Assembly: GCF_014643515.1 (NCBI RefSeq)
Contig: NZ_BMJP01000005.1
Location: 124,001 to 188,000, forward strand
Length of the DNA: 64,000 nt
Source: Sphingomonas prati
GTDB lineage: Bacteria > Pseudomonadota > Alphaproteobacteria > Sphingomonadales > Sphingomonadaceae
Direction: 5' to 3'
Notes under the pieces: generated by a model
Told to the model about the DNA's origin: nothing
Databases searched by the model: none
Seen by the model: the letters and a program-made list of their open reading frames with translations, nothing else
Position numbers and translations under genes: made by a program
In this document: positions 1 through 9,548 of the stretch, in pieces
Layout of the letters: each line of letters opens with the position of its first letter
How positions within the stretch are numbered: the stretch's first letter is position 1

Positions 1-1
1 C

Positions 2-469
2 GCGCTCGCCGGATGCACGACCGCCGGATCGGTGTCCGCGCCCACAACGCCCGCCAGAGCCCAACCGCGGATCCAGGCCATCACCTACGCGACGACATCC
101 TGCCATGGCTTCTGCCCGGTCTACTCGCTGACCATCGCCGCGACTGGCGCCGGCACGTTCACCGGCACCCGAAACACCGCCGTCACCGGCGAACGCCGCT
201 TCACGGCGACGCCGGCACAGACCGCGGCGTTCTTCACCCGCCTGCAACCCTTCCTACCGACGGGCGAGCTGCTGCTGAACGGGCCTGAAGCCTGCAAAAG
301 CTACGCGACTGACCTGCCATCGGCCGACGTGACGTGGAGCGGCGCGGACGGGTCCGGCCGTCTCGTCTTCGATTATGGCTGCGACCGCGACAAACACCGG
401 TCGCTGGCCGACGCGCTGCGTGCCGCGCCGACGATGCTGCCGATCGCCGATTTGATCGGCAACCGTTGA
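2..469 (+). CDS. DUF6438-like lipoprotein, 5' partial
   Basis: The reading frame is already open at the window edge. Its first codons read A-L-A-G-C, a lipobox (LAGC), so the real start lies upstream of the window and the mature protein begins at the Cys encoded at 14-16. An internal ATG at 32 would drop the lipobox and is not the start. The mature part has a Cys-rich opening (CHGFCPVYSLTI), a GxGTFTG strand and a late YGCDRDKH segment, which fits the small DUF6438 family of envelope proteins. The function is unknown. The lipobox implies export and lipid anchoring. The family call comes from recognised sequence pattern only. Confidence 0.7.
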   Translation, partial: ALAGCTTAGSVSAPTTPARAQPRIQAITYATTSCHGFCPVYSLTIAATGAGTFTGTRNTAVTGERRFTATPAQTAAFFTRLQPFLPTGELLLNGPEACKSYATDLPSADVTWSGADGSGRLVFDYGCDRDKHRSLADALRAAPTMLPIADLIGNR

Positions 470-540
470 TCTTGCGACGGCAACCGCCGACATATCGAGT
501 GTCCCGAGCACTGGCGACGACATGCGGAAGGTAAACGATC

Positions 541-729
541 ATGATCGAAGCGACCCGGGCCGAGACCCTGACGTCCCGCCAACGCCCCCAAGGTGCCCGC
601 GACATGACCGGAGTCGCAAATCCTGAGCGCTCAGCGCAGACCGGCGACGCCTTCGACACCAAGTTCACGGGCGGGGGCATCGCGGTGCCGGTCGATCACC
701 GCCCCATCGACACTTCGGCGGCGGGGTAA
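541..729 (+). CDS. small hypothetical protein (62 aa)
   Basis: This ORF starts with ATG, with a GGAAGG-like ribosome-binding site about 10 bases upstream. Its stop lies 6 bases before the start of the next gene, so the two may be translationally coupled. The product is short and polar, with a Gly-rich patch (FTGGGIAVPVDHRP) and no signal peptide or membrane segment. I do not recognise a family. Support is limited to the RBS and the spacing to the downstream gene, so it could be spurious. Confidence 0.35.
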   Translation: MIEATRAETLTSRQRPQGARDMTGVANPERSAQTGDAFDTKFTGGGIAVPVDHRPIDTSAAG

Positions 730-735
730 GCGGCG

Positions 736-1026
736 ATGACAGAACCCAGCGTCCGCTTCGAGCCCGGCGAGTGGTATTGGGTCGCCGAACGCGAGAGCGT
801 GGGCTTCACCGGAACCACGAACCTGGGTGTCGTCGAGTTCCTCATCACTAACGAGGCGCTGACCCAGCTTCACGATCCCGACCTCGACATGCTCGATCAC
901 GAAACCGCGCTCGAAGTGTTCGCGGACTTCGAAGGCCACATCCACCGCATCGCCCAGCGCGAGTTCGTCAAACGTCTCGGCGGCGAGCCGCCAATCCTGC
1001 TGACCACCTCGGACGTCGAGGGCTGA
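736..1026 (+). CDS. small acidic hypothetical protein, DUF1488-like
   Basis: This 96-residue acidic protein has no signal peptide. The segment VEFLITNEALTQLHD, followed by a short charged helical stretch (FADFEGHIHRIAQREFVKRL), resembles the DUF1488 family of small cytosolic proteins of unknown function. That match is from memory of the pattern and is tentative. A GGGG-rich stretch precedes the ATG, and the upstream small ORF ends 6 bases earlier, which suggests a two-gene unit. Confidence 0.55.
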   Translation: MTEPSVRFEPGEWYWVAERESVGFTGTTNLGVVEFLITNEALTQLHDPDLDMLDHETALEVFADFEGHIHRIAQREFVKRLGGEPPILLTTSDVEG

Positions 1027-1153
1027 GGACGCTGGGCCGGCGTGCGTCGCATCTTCTTGCCGTTGTAACCGTCGTAGCTGTTCGCCAGCCATTGAACGAT
1101 CCCAACCGACGACCATCTGCTGCGGCAAGACATTCTGGCGCGGAGCAGACATC

Positions 1154-1930
1154 ATGAAGACCAGCGGCAACACCATCCTCATGACGGGAGGCGGCAGCGG
1201 CATCGGCGAAGCGCTCGCCCACCGCTTCCACGACCGCGGCGACACCGTCATCATCGTCGGCCGCCGCCAGGACGCGCTCGACCGCGCCGCGGCGGGACGC
1301 GAGCGCATCCACACCGCGATCCTTGACGTCGTGGACATCGCGGCGGTGGCCGCATTCGCGAAACAGGTCGTCGCCGACTTCCCGTCGCTCAACGTGCTCT
1401 TCAATAACGCTGGGATCATGAAGTTCGAGGACCTGACCACGGCGCGCGATCTTGCGGACGCGGAGGCGACGCTGTCGATCAACATCACCGGCCCGATCCG
1501 GCTGACGAACGCGCTTATCGATCACCTGACCCGCCAGGCCGACGCCGCGATCGTCACCGTCACCTCCGGCCTCGCCTACGTCCCGCTGATCGCAGCGCCG
1601 ACCTATTCGGCAAGCAAGGCCGCCATCCATTCCTACACCGTCTCGCTGCGAACGCAGCTTGCCGGCAAGGTTGAGGTGATCGAACTGGTACCACCCGGCG
1701 TCCAGACCGACCTCACTCCGGGCCAGGCGAACCGGCCCGGCTACATGCCGCTCGACGCCTTCGCCGACGCGGTCGCGTCCCAGTTCGCGCAGCAGCCAAC
1801 CCCCTGCGAAATCCTGGTTGACGAGGTCCAGTTCCTCCGCAAGGCCGAGCGGGAGGGCCGCTTCGACGAGACGCTCAAGACACTGACGAAACGTGCCGCC
1901 GCCCAACGCGCCGCGGGCGACCGCCAATAA
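1154..1930 (+). CDS. SDR family oxidoreductase (DltE-like)
   Basis: This is a 258-residue classical short-chain dehydrogenase. The Rossmann dinucleotide motif TGGGSGIG is at residues 11-18, NNAG at about 84-87, and the catalytic triad is Ser138, Tyr151 and Lys155 (YSASK). The pattern around PPGVQTDLTPGQ is typical of the DltE-like subgroup often annotated in proteobacteria as a probable cytosolic NAD(P)-dependent oxidoreductase. The substrate cannot be told from sequence. It stands alone on the + strand, about 130 bases after the preceding small gene. Confidence 0.85.
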   Translation: MKTSGNTILMTGGGSGIGEALAHRFHDRGDTVIIVGRRQDALDRAAAGRERIHTAILDVVDIAAVAAFAKQVVADFPSLNVLFNNAGIMKFEDLTTARDLADAEATLSINITGPIRLTNALIDHLTRQADAAIVTVTSGLAYVPLIAAPTYSASKAAIHSYTVSLRTQLAGKVEVIELVPPGVQTDLTPGQANRPGYMPLDAFADAVASQFAQQPTPCEILVDEVQFLRKAEREGRFDETLKTLTKRAAAQRAAGDRQ

Positions 1931-2033
1931 GTATGCCGGTCGGGACTACCAAGCTGCGTGGCCCGACGACCCTAACCGGGAACAATGGTGCGGCCATCTG
2001 AGGACGTACTCGCCGCGCTGAACTGCCCACTGC

Positions 2034-2103
2034 CCCGCAACCCGCAACCCGCAACCCGCAACCCGCAACCCGCAACCCGCAACCCGCAACCCGCAACCCG
2101 CAA
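2034..2103. repeat. ten perfect tandem copies of a 7-bp unit (CCCGCAA)
   Basis: Ten uninterrupted copies of CCCGCAA fill 2034-2103 exactly. The array sits in the 197-base gap between the convergent ends of the SDR gene and the aldehyde dehydrogenase gene. It is outside any gene I accept. On the other strand it reads TTGCGGG repeats. A perfect array of this unit length is likely to vary in copy number between strains. Confidence 0.95.
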
Positions 2104-2127
2104 GAGAACAGTCGGCGGCGGCCAACC

Positions 2128-3642
2128 CTACCCCCCGACGCTTTCGGACGCGCCGGGGCTGAGCAGGCGGGCATCGTTCGGATAGGGTCGCGGCGTATGC
2201 TGCACCGTCACCCACTGGTCGGTGGTGAAGGCATCGACCGCCCAGCGCCCATTGAACCGCCCGATCCCGCTGTTCTTCTCGCCACCGAACGGGCTGAACG
2301 GCAGGTCGTTGACCGGCTGGTCGTTGACATGCGCCATCCCCGCCTCGATCGACCGCGCGAACCGGACGCCGCGTTCCAGATCCCTGGTGAACACCGCGGA
2401 CGACAGCCCGTAATCGGTGTCGTTGGCGATCCGCAGCGCGTCGCCCTCGTCCGCCGCGCGGATCACCGGCGCCAGCGGCCCGAAGATCTCGTGCCGGTAC
2501 AGCGCACCCTCGGGATCGACGTCGGCGAACACATGCGGCGGCAGGACCAGTCCCTGCGCCTCGCCGCCCGCGACCTGCCGGTATCCGGCATCGCGCGCCT
2601 TGCCGATCGCGCCCTGCACGCTTTCCAACTGCGCGCGGTTGATGATCGGGCCGATGAAGGTTTCGGGATCGTCCGGACCGTTCATCTTCAGCGCCTTCAC
2701 CGCCGCCGCGAAACGATCGACGAACTCGTCGTAGATCGGTGCTTCGACGATCAGCCGGTTGGCGATCATGCAGATCTGCCCCTGGTGCAGGAACTTGCCG
2801 AACACCGCGGCCCCCACCGCCAGGTCGAGATCGGCATCGGCCAGCACGACCAGCGGACTGTCGCCACCCAGTTCCAGCTCCAGCCGCTTGATGATGTCGG
2901 CCTCATACGCGATCCGGCCAAGATTGCGCCCGACCGGCGTCGATCCGGTGAACGAGATGACGCGCGGCACCGCATGCTTGACGAACGCGTCGCCGATCTC
3001 GCTGCCCGGCCCCGGGATCACGTTCAGGATGCCCGGCGGCAGGCCGGCTTCCTCGAACATCTTGGCGAACAGCAGCCCCCCCGTGATCGGCGTGTCGGAC
3101 GCGGGTTTCAGCACCACCGCATTGCCGACCGCCATCGCCGGGGCCAGCGACCGCCCGGACAACTGGAACGGCCAGTTCCACGGCGAAATCACGCCGACCA
3201 CGCCGACCGGCTTGCGGTACACCCGGCTTTCCTTGCCGGGCGTGTCGTTCGGCAGGATCCGCCCCTCGACCATATACGGCAGCGACGCGGCCTCGAGCAT
3301 CACGCCCTGGACCGACTTGCACTCCAGCGCACCCTTCAGCATCGTGCCGCCGGCCTCCCGCACGATCCAGCCGATGATCTCGTCGCGCCGCTCGTCCATG
3401 ATCTGCGCGACCCTGGCAAAGACCTGCGCCCGTTCGGACGGCAGCTTGGCCGCCCATGCGGGCTGCGCCTTGCGGGCGGCTTCGTAGGCTGCGTTCAGGT
3501 CGTCGATATCGGCCTGCGGCGCCTCGCCGAACGGCTGCTCGGTCCACGGGCTGACATTGGGTTTCGGCTTGCTGCCGCCCGCCTTCCAGCGGCCGTCGAT
3601 GAACAGCTTGTCGAAATCCTGATACGGTGCCGAAGCGGCCAT
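2128..3642 (-). CDS. NAD(P)-dependent aldehyde dehydrogenase
   Basis: This 504-residue ALDH-superfamily enzyme oxidises an aldehyde to the acid. It has the transition-state Asn156 (PWNWP), cofactor Lys179, general base Glu257 (LELGG) and nucleophile Cys291 (GQICM). The start at 3642 is preferred over the longer ORF start at 3708 because a GAGGAA ribosome-binding site sits just upstream and the extra 22 residues are not ALDH-like. The overall look is closest to the benzaldehyde/vanillin-type aldehyde dehydrogenases, but the substrate is inferred. It lies 91 bases downstream of the alcohol dehydrogenase on the same strand, so the pair could convert an alcohol to an acid through the aldehyde. 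Confidence 0.9.
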   Translation of the reverse strand: MAASAPYQDFDKLFIDGRWKAGGSKPKPNVSPWTEQPFGEAPQADIDDLNAAYEAARKAQPAWAAKLPSERAQVFARVAQIMDERRDEIIGWIVREAGGTMLKGALECKSVQGVMLEAASLPYMVEGRILPNDTPGKESRVYRKPVGVVGVISPWNWPFQLSGRSLAPAMAVGNAVVLKPASDTPITGGLLFAKMFEEAGLPPGILNVIPGPGSEIGDAFVKHAVPRVISFTGSTPVGRNLGRIAYEADIIKRLELELGGDSPLVVLADADLDLAVGAAVFGKFLHQGQICMIANRLIVEAPIYDEFVDRFAAAVKALKMNGPDDPETFIGPIINRAQLESVQGAIGKARDAGYRQVAGGEAQGLVLPPHVFADVDPEGALYRHEIFGPLAPVIRAADEGDALRIANDTDYGLSSAVFTRDLERGVRFARSIEAGMAHVNDQPVNDLPFSPFGGEKNSGIGRFNGRWAVDAFTTDQWVTVQHTPRPYPNDARLLSPGASESVGG

Positions 3643-3733
3643 GATGGTTCCTCGATGATGGGTGTTGGGCAGAGCGCGCGCGGCTGACCGGCGGAACGGA
3701 TCGACCACCGATCCGCCCTGCCGGCCGGCCGGA

Positions 3734-4837
3734 CTAGGCCGCCTCGGTCATTTCGTGGCGCAGGCTGTCGATATCGATGACGTAGCGATAGCGGACATCG
3801 CCGGTCTTCACCTTCTTGAACGCCTCGTTGATCTCCTGGATCGGGATCACCTGCACGTCGGGGGCGATCCCGTGTTCGGCACAGAAATCGAGCACTTCCT
3901 GCGTCTCCGCGATCGACCCGATCAGCGAGCCGGCAAGCTGGTTGCGGTGCATCACCATCACCATGTTGTTGTATCCCGCCATCGGCACCAGTGCGCCCAC
4001 TGCGCAGAAGGTCGCGTCACGCTTCAGCAGCGGCACGAACGAGTCGACCTCGTGCTTCTCCGGTACCGTGGACAGGATGAAGTCGAAGCTGTTGGCCAGC
4101 GCTGCATAGGCCGCCTTGTCGCCCTCGACGACGCCCTTGGCACCCAGCTTCTCGGCGTCCGCCACCTTTTCCTTCGTGGTGGTGAACACCGTCACCCTGG
4201 CGCCCATCGCCAGCGCAAGCTTCACGCCCATGTCGCCCAGCCCGCCGAAGCCCACGACACCGACATGGTGGCCGGCCTTCACGCCCCAATGCTTCAGCGG
4301 GGAATAGGTCGTCACCCCCGCACACAGGATCGGCGCGGCCGCCTCGATCGGCAGCGCCGCGGGCACCTTCAGCACGAAATCCTCGCGCACGACGATCGCG
4401 TTGGAATAGCCGCCGAACGTATTGTCGCGGCCGTACATGTTCGTGCCGTCGGCGGCCTGCGCCTTGGGCTTCATCGGACCGTTATAGGTCGCCAGCCAGC
4501 CGTTCGGGCCCTCGCAATATTGCTCGATACCGGCCACGCAGGACGCGCACGTGCCGCAGCTGTCGATCATGCACCCCACGCCGACCAGGTCGCCCACCTT
4601 GTGCCGCGTGACCGCGTCGCCCAGCGCGGTCACGCGGCCGACGACCTCGTGACCCGGCATGCACGGATAGACCGTATTGCCCCAATCATTCTCGCACTGA
4701 TGGACGTCGGAATGGCAGACGCCGGTGAACAGCACCTCGATCGCCACCTCGTTCGCCTTGGGGTCGTCGCGTTCGATCTCCATCGGCTTCAGCCGGGTGA
4801 AGGAATGGGCCGCCGCGTAACCGAGTGCCTTGGTCAT
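3734..4837 (-). CDS. zinc-dependent NAD(P) alcohol dehydrogenase (YahK/CAD-like)
   Basis: This is a 367-residue medium-chain alcohol dehydrogenase. Catalytic zinc ligands are Cys41, the GHE motif at His63/Glu64, and a distal Cys. Structural zinc ligands are Cys94, Cys97, Cys100 and Cys108. A nucleotide-binding GFGGLG loop follows near residue 182. The order and motif [13 protein letters not shown] match the YahK/cinnamyl-alcohol-dehydrogenase branch, which reduces a broad range of aldehydes with NADPH. A TAGGAG ribosome-binding site precedes the ATG. It probably forms an operon with the downstream aldehyde dehydrogenase. Confidence 0.9.
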   Translation of the reverse strand: MTKALGYAAAHSFTRLKPMEIERDDPKANEVAIEVLFTGVCHSDVHQCENDWGNTVYPCMPGHEVVGRVTALGDAVTRHKVGDLVGVGCMIDSCGTCASCVAGIEQYCEGPNGWLATYNGPMKPKAQAADGTNMYGRDNTFGGYSNAIVVREDFVLKVPAALPIEAAAPILCAGVTTYSPLKHWGVKAGHHVGVVGFGGLGDMGVKLALAMGARVTVFTTTKEKVADAEKLGAKGVVEGDKAAYAALANSFDFILSTVPEKHEVDSFVPLLKRDATFCAVGALVPMAGYNNMVMVMHRNQLAGSLIGSIAETQEVLDFCAEHGIAPDVQVIPIQEINEAFKKVKTGDVRYRYVIDIDSLRHEMTEAA

Positions 4838-5044
4838 TGGGATACTCCTAGAATTGAATTGATCCGGCCGGTGCCGTGCCGTCCGAACCGTAGAGATGTC
4901 AGGTGCGAGACTTCGGGAGCGACCCGCACCCGCCCCATGTTCCGCGCGACACGCTCAAGCGTGCGCTACGGACCATGAAATTCGAAGTAAAAGACAAGTC
5001 ATTATCGTATGTTACTGGAACTCACCGGCACACCCGGACGACCT

Positions 5045-7300
5045 TCAGGCCACCTTCGGCAGGTGCGGCAGCAACTTGTCGAGCGTGATCGGGAAGTCGC
5101 GCACCCGGACGCCCGTCGCATTCGCGACCGCGCTGGAAACCGCAGCGCCAACGCCGCAGATACCCAGCTCACCGACCCCGCGTGCCTTCATCGGCGACGA
5201 TTTGGTGTCCAGGCTGTCGACGAAGATCACGTCAAGGTCGGGAATGTCGGCATGCACCGGCACATGATATTCGGCCAGATCGTGGTTGGCGAAGTATCCG
5301 AACCGCTCGTCCACCTGCAACGCCTCCATCAGCGCCGCGCCGATCCCCATCGTCATGCCGCCCAGGCATTGGCTGCGCGCGGTCTTGGCGTTCAGGATGC
5401 GCCCGGCCGAGAACGCGCTGGTCATGCGCCGCACGCGGACCTCGCCGGTGACGGCACTCACCGCCACCTCGCAGAAATGCGCGGCGAAGCTCGCCTGCGC
5501 GTAGGTCTTTTCCAGATCGCCATAGGTGATCGTATCCTCGGCCACGACCGGTCCGTTCGCCGCCGCGCTTGCCAGCGGGATCGAACGGCCACCGGCGCGG
5601 ATTTGCCCGTCGACGAACTCGGCATCCGCCGGCATCCCCATCCGCGCCGCGATCGCGGTACGCAGCGCCATACACGCCGCGTAAGTCCCCGCGGTCGAGC
5701 TGTTGCCGCCCCATGATCCGCCGGACCCCGCGGCCTTGGGGAACAGGCTGTCGCCCAGCTTGATGCTGACCCGGTCGAGAGGCACGCCGAGCATTTCGGC
5801 CGCGGTCTGCGCGTTGATCGTGTAGCTGCCCGTGCCGATGTCGGTCATCGCCGTTTCGACCAGCACCCGCCCGCCGGACTGCAACGTGACCCGCGTGCCG
5901 GATGCCTTCACCATGTTGTTGCGGATGCCGCCCGCCATGCCGTGCCCGATCAGCAGCGATCCGTCGCGCATCTGGCCCGGACGCCGGTTGCGCCGGTCCC
6001 AGCCGAATTTCGCCGCCCCCTGCCGCATGCATTCGACCAGCTTGCGATCCGAAAACGGCCGCACCTTGTCCTGCGTCGTGGGGTCCTGCTGCACGTCGTT
6101 GACGATCCGCAGTTCGACCGGATCCATGTCGAGGGCCTCGGCCAGCTCGTCCATCGCGCCTTCCAGCGCGAACAGTCCGGCCGCCTCGCCCGGCGCACGC
6201 ATCGATCCACCCTTGGGCAGGTCGAGCGTCGCGATATAGGTCTCCAGCTTGCGGTTCGCGCCGCCGTACATCAGCCGCGACTGTTCGGTCGCCAGTTCGC
6301 CGCGCGCCCCCTCTTGGTCGCCGGTCCAGGTCGTGTGGCCCATCGCCAACAACCGCCCGTCGCGTCCCGCCGCCAGTTGCAGCCGCTGGATCGTCGGCGG
6401 CCGGTGCGTGGTATGGTTGAAGATCTGCGGCCGGGTCAGCGCGCACTTGACCGGCCGGCCTAGCTTCTGCGCCGCCACGGCGGACAGCACCGCGTCGCCG
6501 TACACCTCCAGCTTCGACCCGAACCCGCCGCCGATATAGGCGCAGACGCACCGCACCTTGTCGTGCGGGATGCCCAGCGTGTCGGCCACGCCCTCGGTCG
6601 ACCAGTGCGTGATCTGGTGCGAGGTGTGGAGCGTCAGCTGGTCACCCGACCACATCGCCAGCGTCGCATGCGGCTCCATCATCGCCTGCGACTGGTTCGG
6701 CGTGGTGTAGGTCACGTCCACCTTCACCGCCGCGGCGGCAAAGGCCCCGTCGAAGTCCCCGACATGCGCATCCTCCGCCTCCGGGTTCGGCTTGGCATTG
6801 CGCGCACCTTCGGTCAGCGAGAAGCGCCCCTTGCCGGCGGAATAGCCGATCCGCACCAGATGCGCGGCGGCAGTCGCCTGCTCAAACGTCTCGGCGACGA
6901 CGAACGCTACCGCCTCGTCATGCTGCTTGATGTCGCGACCCTGCAACTGCGGCGCGGCATGCGCGCCCTTGGCCTCCTCGGACCCCTCGCTGCTTTCCTG
7001 GCTCGTCGTGTTCTGCTTCTTCTGCTGGCCGAACATTTTCGGCGCGTTCCGGTGGGTCAGCACCAGCAGGACACCCGGCGCGCGTTCCGCATCACGCGTG
7101 TCCATCGTGGCGATCCGCCCCTTGCCGATCCCCGCGCCCACCATCACGCCGTACGCCGCGTTGGGCGCGATATCGTGATATTCGTAGGAATAGGGCGCTT
7201 GCCCCGCCACCTTGATCGCGCCATCCACGCGGTCGAACGGCTTGCCGAGAATGCGCATGCGGTCGGTCGGGTTGGGGCCCGCTGGCTTGTCGAACTTCAT
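5045..7300 (-). CDS. paoC: aldehyde oxidase molybdopterin-binding subunit (PaoC-type)
   Basis: This 751-residue xanthine-dehydrogenase-family large subunit carries the Mo cofactor and the hydroxylation site. The catalytic Glu lies in GVGELG, about residue 711. The Gly-rich stretch GGGFGSKLE and the [10 protein letters not shown] region bind the cofactor. The start at 7300 overlaps the stop of the FAD subunit (ATGA). The longer ORF upstream of it runs through the FAD gene in another frame and is not real. The order FeS, FAD, Mo matches E. coli paoABC (yagTSR), a periplasmic enzyme that oxidises aromatic and aliphatic aldehydes. No paoD-like cofactor-insertion gene is next to it. Confidence 0.93.
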   Translation of the reverse strand: MKFDKPAGPNPTDRMRILGKPFDRVDGAIKVAGQAPYSYEYHDIAPNAAYGVMVGAGIGKGRIATMDTRDAERAPGVLLVLTHRNAPKMFGQQKKQNTTSQESSEGSEEAKGAHAAPQLQGRDIKQHDEAVAFVVAETFEQATAAAHLVRIGYSAGKGRFSLTEGARNAKPNPEAEDAHVGDFDGAFAAAAVKVDVTYTTPNQSQAMMEPHATLAMWSGDQLTLHTSHQITHWSTEGVADTLGIPHDKVRCVCAYIGGGFGSKLEVYGDAVLSAVAAQKLGRPVKCALTRPQIFNHTTHRPPTIQRLQLAAGRDGRLLAMGHTTWTGDQEGARGELATEQSRLMYGGANRKLETYIATLDLPKGGSMRAPGEAAGLFALEGAMDELAEALDMDPVELRIVNDVQQDPTTQDKVRPFSDRKLVECMRQGAAKFGWDRRNRRPGQMRDGSLLIGHGMAGGIRNNMVKASGTRVTLQSGGRVLVETAMTDIGTGSYTINAQTAAEMLGVPLDRVSIKLGDSLFPKAAGSGGSWGGNSSTAGTYAACMALRTAIAARMGMPADAEFVDGQIRAGGRSIPLASAAANGPVVAEDTITYGDLEKTYAQASFAAHFCEVAVSAVTGEVRVRRMTSAFSAGRILNAKTARSQCLGGMTMGIGAALMEALQVDERFGYFANHDLAEYHVPVHADIPDLDVIFVDSLDTKSSPMKARGVGELGICGVGAAVSSAVANATGVRVRDFPITLDKLLPHLPKVA

Positions 7301-8241
7301 GCCGTCTCTCCGCGCATCGTGGCATCCAGGGTGCGGTGGACCAGGGCGATCTTGAACCGGTTCTGGTCGGTCGATCGCGCACCGGTCAGCACGCGATCCG
7401 CGATCGCGTCGGCCCCCTTCAGGCGTTCCGCATCCTCCACCCGCCACGGCTTGTGCGCGATGCTGCCGAACGCGAAACGTTGCAGCCCCGGCCCGGTGAT
7501 CGCCGCGACCGAGACCAGCGCAAAGGCATAGGACGCCCGGTCGCGCACCTTGGTATAGCTCTGCCGCCCGCCGACCGGCTTCGGCAGCGTGACAGCGGTG
7601 ATGAACTCGCCGGGTTTGAGCGTCGTCTCGATCCACGGCGTCTTGCCGGGCAACGTGTGGAAATCGGCGATCGGGATCGTCCGTGTGGCGCCGTCCGGCA
7701 TCACCGTCTCCACGCCCGCATCCAGCACGCGCATCGCCACCGCCATGTCGGACGGGTGATGCGCGATGCAGTCGTCGCTCACCCCCACGATCGCCAGCGT
7801 CCGGTTCAACCCGCCGATCGCCGAACAGCCCGATCCCGGCACGCGCTTGTTGCACGGCTTGGTGGTATCGTAGAAATACAGGCAGCGCGTCCGCTGGAGC
7901 AGATTGCCCGCGGTTGTCGCCTTGTTGCGCAACTGGGCCGAGGCACCGCTCAGCAGCGCGCGGGACAGCACCGCATAGTCGCGCCGCACTCGCGGGTCCG
8001 CCGCCAGCTCCGCATTACGGACGGTCGCCCCGATCCGCAGCCCGCCGTCCGGCGTCGGCGCGATCCGGTCGAGCCCGGGCACCCGGGTCACGTCCACCAG
8101 ATGCGACGGCGTCTCGATCTCCAGCTTGGCCAAGTCGAGCAGGTTCGTCCCGCCGCCGATGAACTTGGCGCCCTTGTGCCCGACTGAGGCCTGCGCCGCC
8201 CCCTGCGCGGACGTCGCGCGTTCGTAGGTCACCGCTCTCAT
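7297..8241 (-). CDS. paoB: aldehyde oxidase FAD/4Fe-4S subunit (PaoB-type)
   Basis: This 314-residue protein is the FAD-binding medium subunit of a molybdenum hydroxylase. The FAD loop is at about residues 28-35 (FIGGGTNL), with a second FAD patch [12 protein letters not shown] near 109-120. Cys120, Cys130, Cys139 and probably Cys158 match the extra 4Fe-4S cluster that sets PaoB-type subunits apart from ordinary xanthine dehydrogenase FAD subunits. The start at 8241 overlaps the upstream stop by 4 bases (ATGA), and the stop overlaps the Mo subunit in the same way, so all three subunits are translationally coupled. Confidence 0.92.
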   Translation of the reverse strand: MRAVTYERATSAQGAAQASVGHKGAKFIGGGTNLLDLAKLEIETPSHLVDVTRVPGLDRIAPTPDGGLRIGATVRNAELAADPRVRRDYAVLSRALLSGASAQLRNKATTAGNLLQRTRCLYFYDTTKPCNKRVPGSGCSAIGGLNRTLAIVGVSDDCIAHHPSDMAVAMRVLDAGVETVMPDGATRTIPIADFHTLPGKTPWIETTLKPGEFITAVTLPKPVGGRQSYTKVRDRASYAFALVSVAAITGPGLQRFAFGSIAHKPWRVEDAERLKGADAIADRVLTGARSTDQNRFKIALVHRTLDATMRGETA

Positions 8242-8891
8242 GACTTTTTCCCCGCATGCACGTCGCCGATCGCCGCGACGATGTTGGGATAGGCGGCGCA
8301 ACGACACAGATTGCCGCTCATCCGCTCGCGCACTTCCGTGTCGGAATATTCCGCATGCTCCAGGTCGGGCGACACGAAGCTCGGCGCGCCGGACCGCACC
8401 TCCTCCAGCATCGCGACCGCGGACACGATCTGCCCCGGCGTGCAGTAACCGCATTGATAGCCGTCGTGACGCACGAACGCGGCCTGCATCGGGTGCAGCT
8501 TGTCCGGCGTGCCGAGCCCCTCGATCGTCGTGATCGTATCGCCGTCATGCATCACCGCCAAGCTGAGGCAGGAATTCACCCGCCGGCCCTCGACGATCAT
8601 CGTGCACGCCCCGCACTGCCCGTGGTCGCAGCCCTTCTTCGACCCCGTCAGCTTCAGATGCTCGCGCGCCATGTCGAGCAGGGTCGTGCGCGCATCAAGC
8701 GTCAGGTTCTCGGGCTTGCCGTTGACGGTCAGCATCACGCGCACCAGCGGCGGATCCGCCTCGCGCGCCTTGTCCGGCGTCACGGCCGCCATTGCGGGCG
8801 CGGCCAGCATGGACGCCGTCGCGGCTCCGGTGCCCAGGATCTCGCGACGCGAAACCCCGCCAGTTGGCTCGGTGTGCATATCATTCCCCAT
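8238..8891 (-). CDS. paoA: aldehyde oxidase 2Fe-2S subunit with Tat signal (PaoA-type)
   Basis: This 217-residue small subunit carries two 2Fe-2S clusters. Cys88, Cys93, Cys96 and Cys108 form the plant-ferredoxin-type site, and Cys147, Cys150, Cys196 and Cys198 form the second. A twin-arginine signal (SRREILG at about 14-20, then an Ala-rich stretch ending AMAA) shows that the folded complex is exported to the periplasm, as in PaoABC. A second ATG at 8879 has a better-placed GGGGA ribosome-binding site and may be the true start, which would remove four residues. It is the first gene of the paoABC operon. Confidence 0.93.
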   Translation of the reverse strand: MGNDMHTEPTGGVSRREILGTGAATASMLAAPAMAAVTPDKAREADPPLVRVMLTVNGKPENLTLDARTTLLDMAREHLKLTGSKKGCDHGQCGACTMIVEGRRVNSCLSLAVMHDGDTITTIEGLGTPDKLHPMQAAFVRHDGYQCGYCTPGQIVSAVAMLEEVRSGAPSFVSPDLEHAEYSDTEVRERMSGNLCRCAAYPNIVAAIGDVHAGKKS

Positions 8892-8942
8892 ATTGTCGGC
8901 CGCATGGACGCTGACCCGCTCTGTGATGAAGTCGCGTCGCGT

Positions 8943-9467
8943 TCAGATCTTGGCGGTACCGGCACCGCTCTCCGCGTAGAGCGCGGCGTAACGGCGCGTG
9001 ACCGCGGGCAGAGCCTCGTCGATCCACTGCGCCATGCTCTGCTCTTCGCGCAGCGACTCCTGCAGCAGCGACATCTCGTGCGTCAGGCCCGCATCCTCGG
9101 CGAGCGTCAGCAGCGATTTGTACGCCGCGATCTCGAAATGCTCGAACGCGTAGTTGGCGAAACTGTCCTTCAGGATCTCGTCGCCCGCGATGCTGTGGGC
9201 CAGCGCCGCCATGCCGCCGGACAGACTAAGCCCGATGTCCTTCAGCGTCGAACCGCTCGTGCCGAACGGCGCCAGTATCTCGTCCAACCGTTCGATCTGG
9301 CGGTTGGTCTCATCGACATGCAGCCGCAGCCGGTCGGCCACGTCGGGGTAATGCTCGATCCGCGCGATCTGCGGCGACATGATCGAAAGTGCCTGCTTCT
9401 CGACGGCGTGGAGATTGGTTGCGCCGGTCACGAAAAGCTGGCGGAGCGTGTCCTGGGGATTGGCCAT
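8943..9467 (-). CDS. YciE/YciF-like ferritin-fold protein (DUF892)
   Basis: This 174-residue all-helical protein has the DUF892/YciE-YciF look. It has a helix with ATNLHAVEKQAL, a central HVDETNRQIERLDEI helix and a later YAFEHFEIAAYKSL helix, giving the spaced Glu and His residues of a ferritin-like di-metal bundle. Family members are linked to osmotic and general stress. The start at 9467 is chosen because AGGAAA precedes it and the longer ORF adds only a Pro-rich leader. It lies 51 bases upstream of paoA on the same strand and may share its transcript. Confidence 0.82.
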   Translation of the reverse strand: MANPQDTLRQLFVTGATNLHAVEKQALSIMSPQIARIEHYPDVADRLRLHVDETNRQIERLDEILAPFGTSGSTLKDIGLSLSGGMAALAHSIAGDEILKDSFANYAFEHFEIAAYKSLLTLAEDAGLTHEMSLLQESLREEQSMAQWIDEALPAVTRRYAALYAESGAGTAKI

Positions 9468-9548
9468 GGTCGGGTTTCCTTCTGTCTGGATCGGTAGTCC
9501 GCCGGCGATCGTCGGCCGGCCGGGCGGGCGTGGCGCCACGCCGCGGCG

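Noticed and set aside
2128-3642. ALDH as the missing alpha-ketoglutarate semialdehyde dehydrogenase
   Set aside because: It is about 16 kb from the hydroxyproline genes, pairs with an alcohol dehydrogenase, and has no TATACGA element that I can see upstream.
7301-7855. 5' extension of the PaoC-type reading frame
   Set aside because: The extra residues lie inside the FAD-subunit gene in another frame. The ATGA overlap at 7297-7300 marks the true start.
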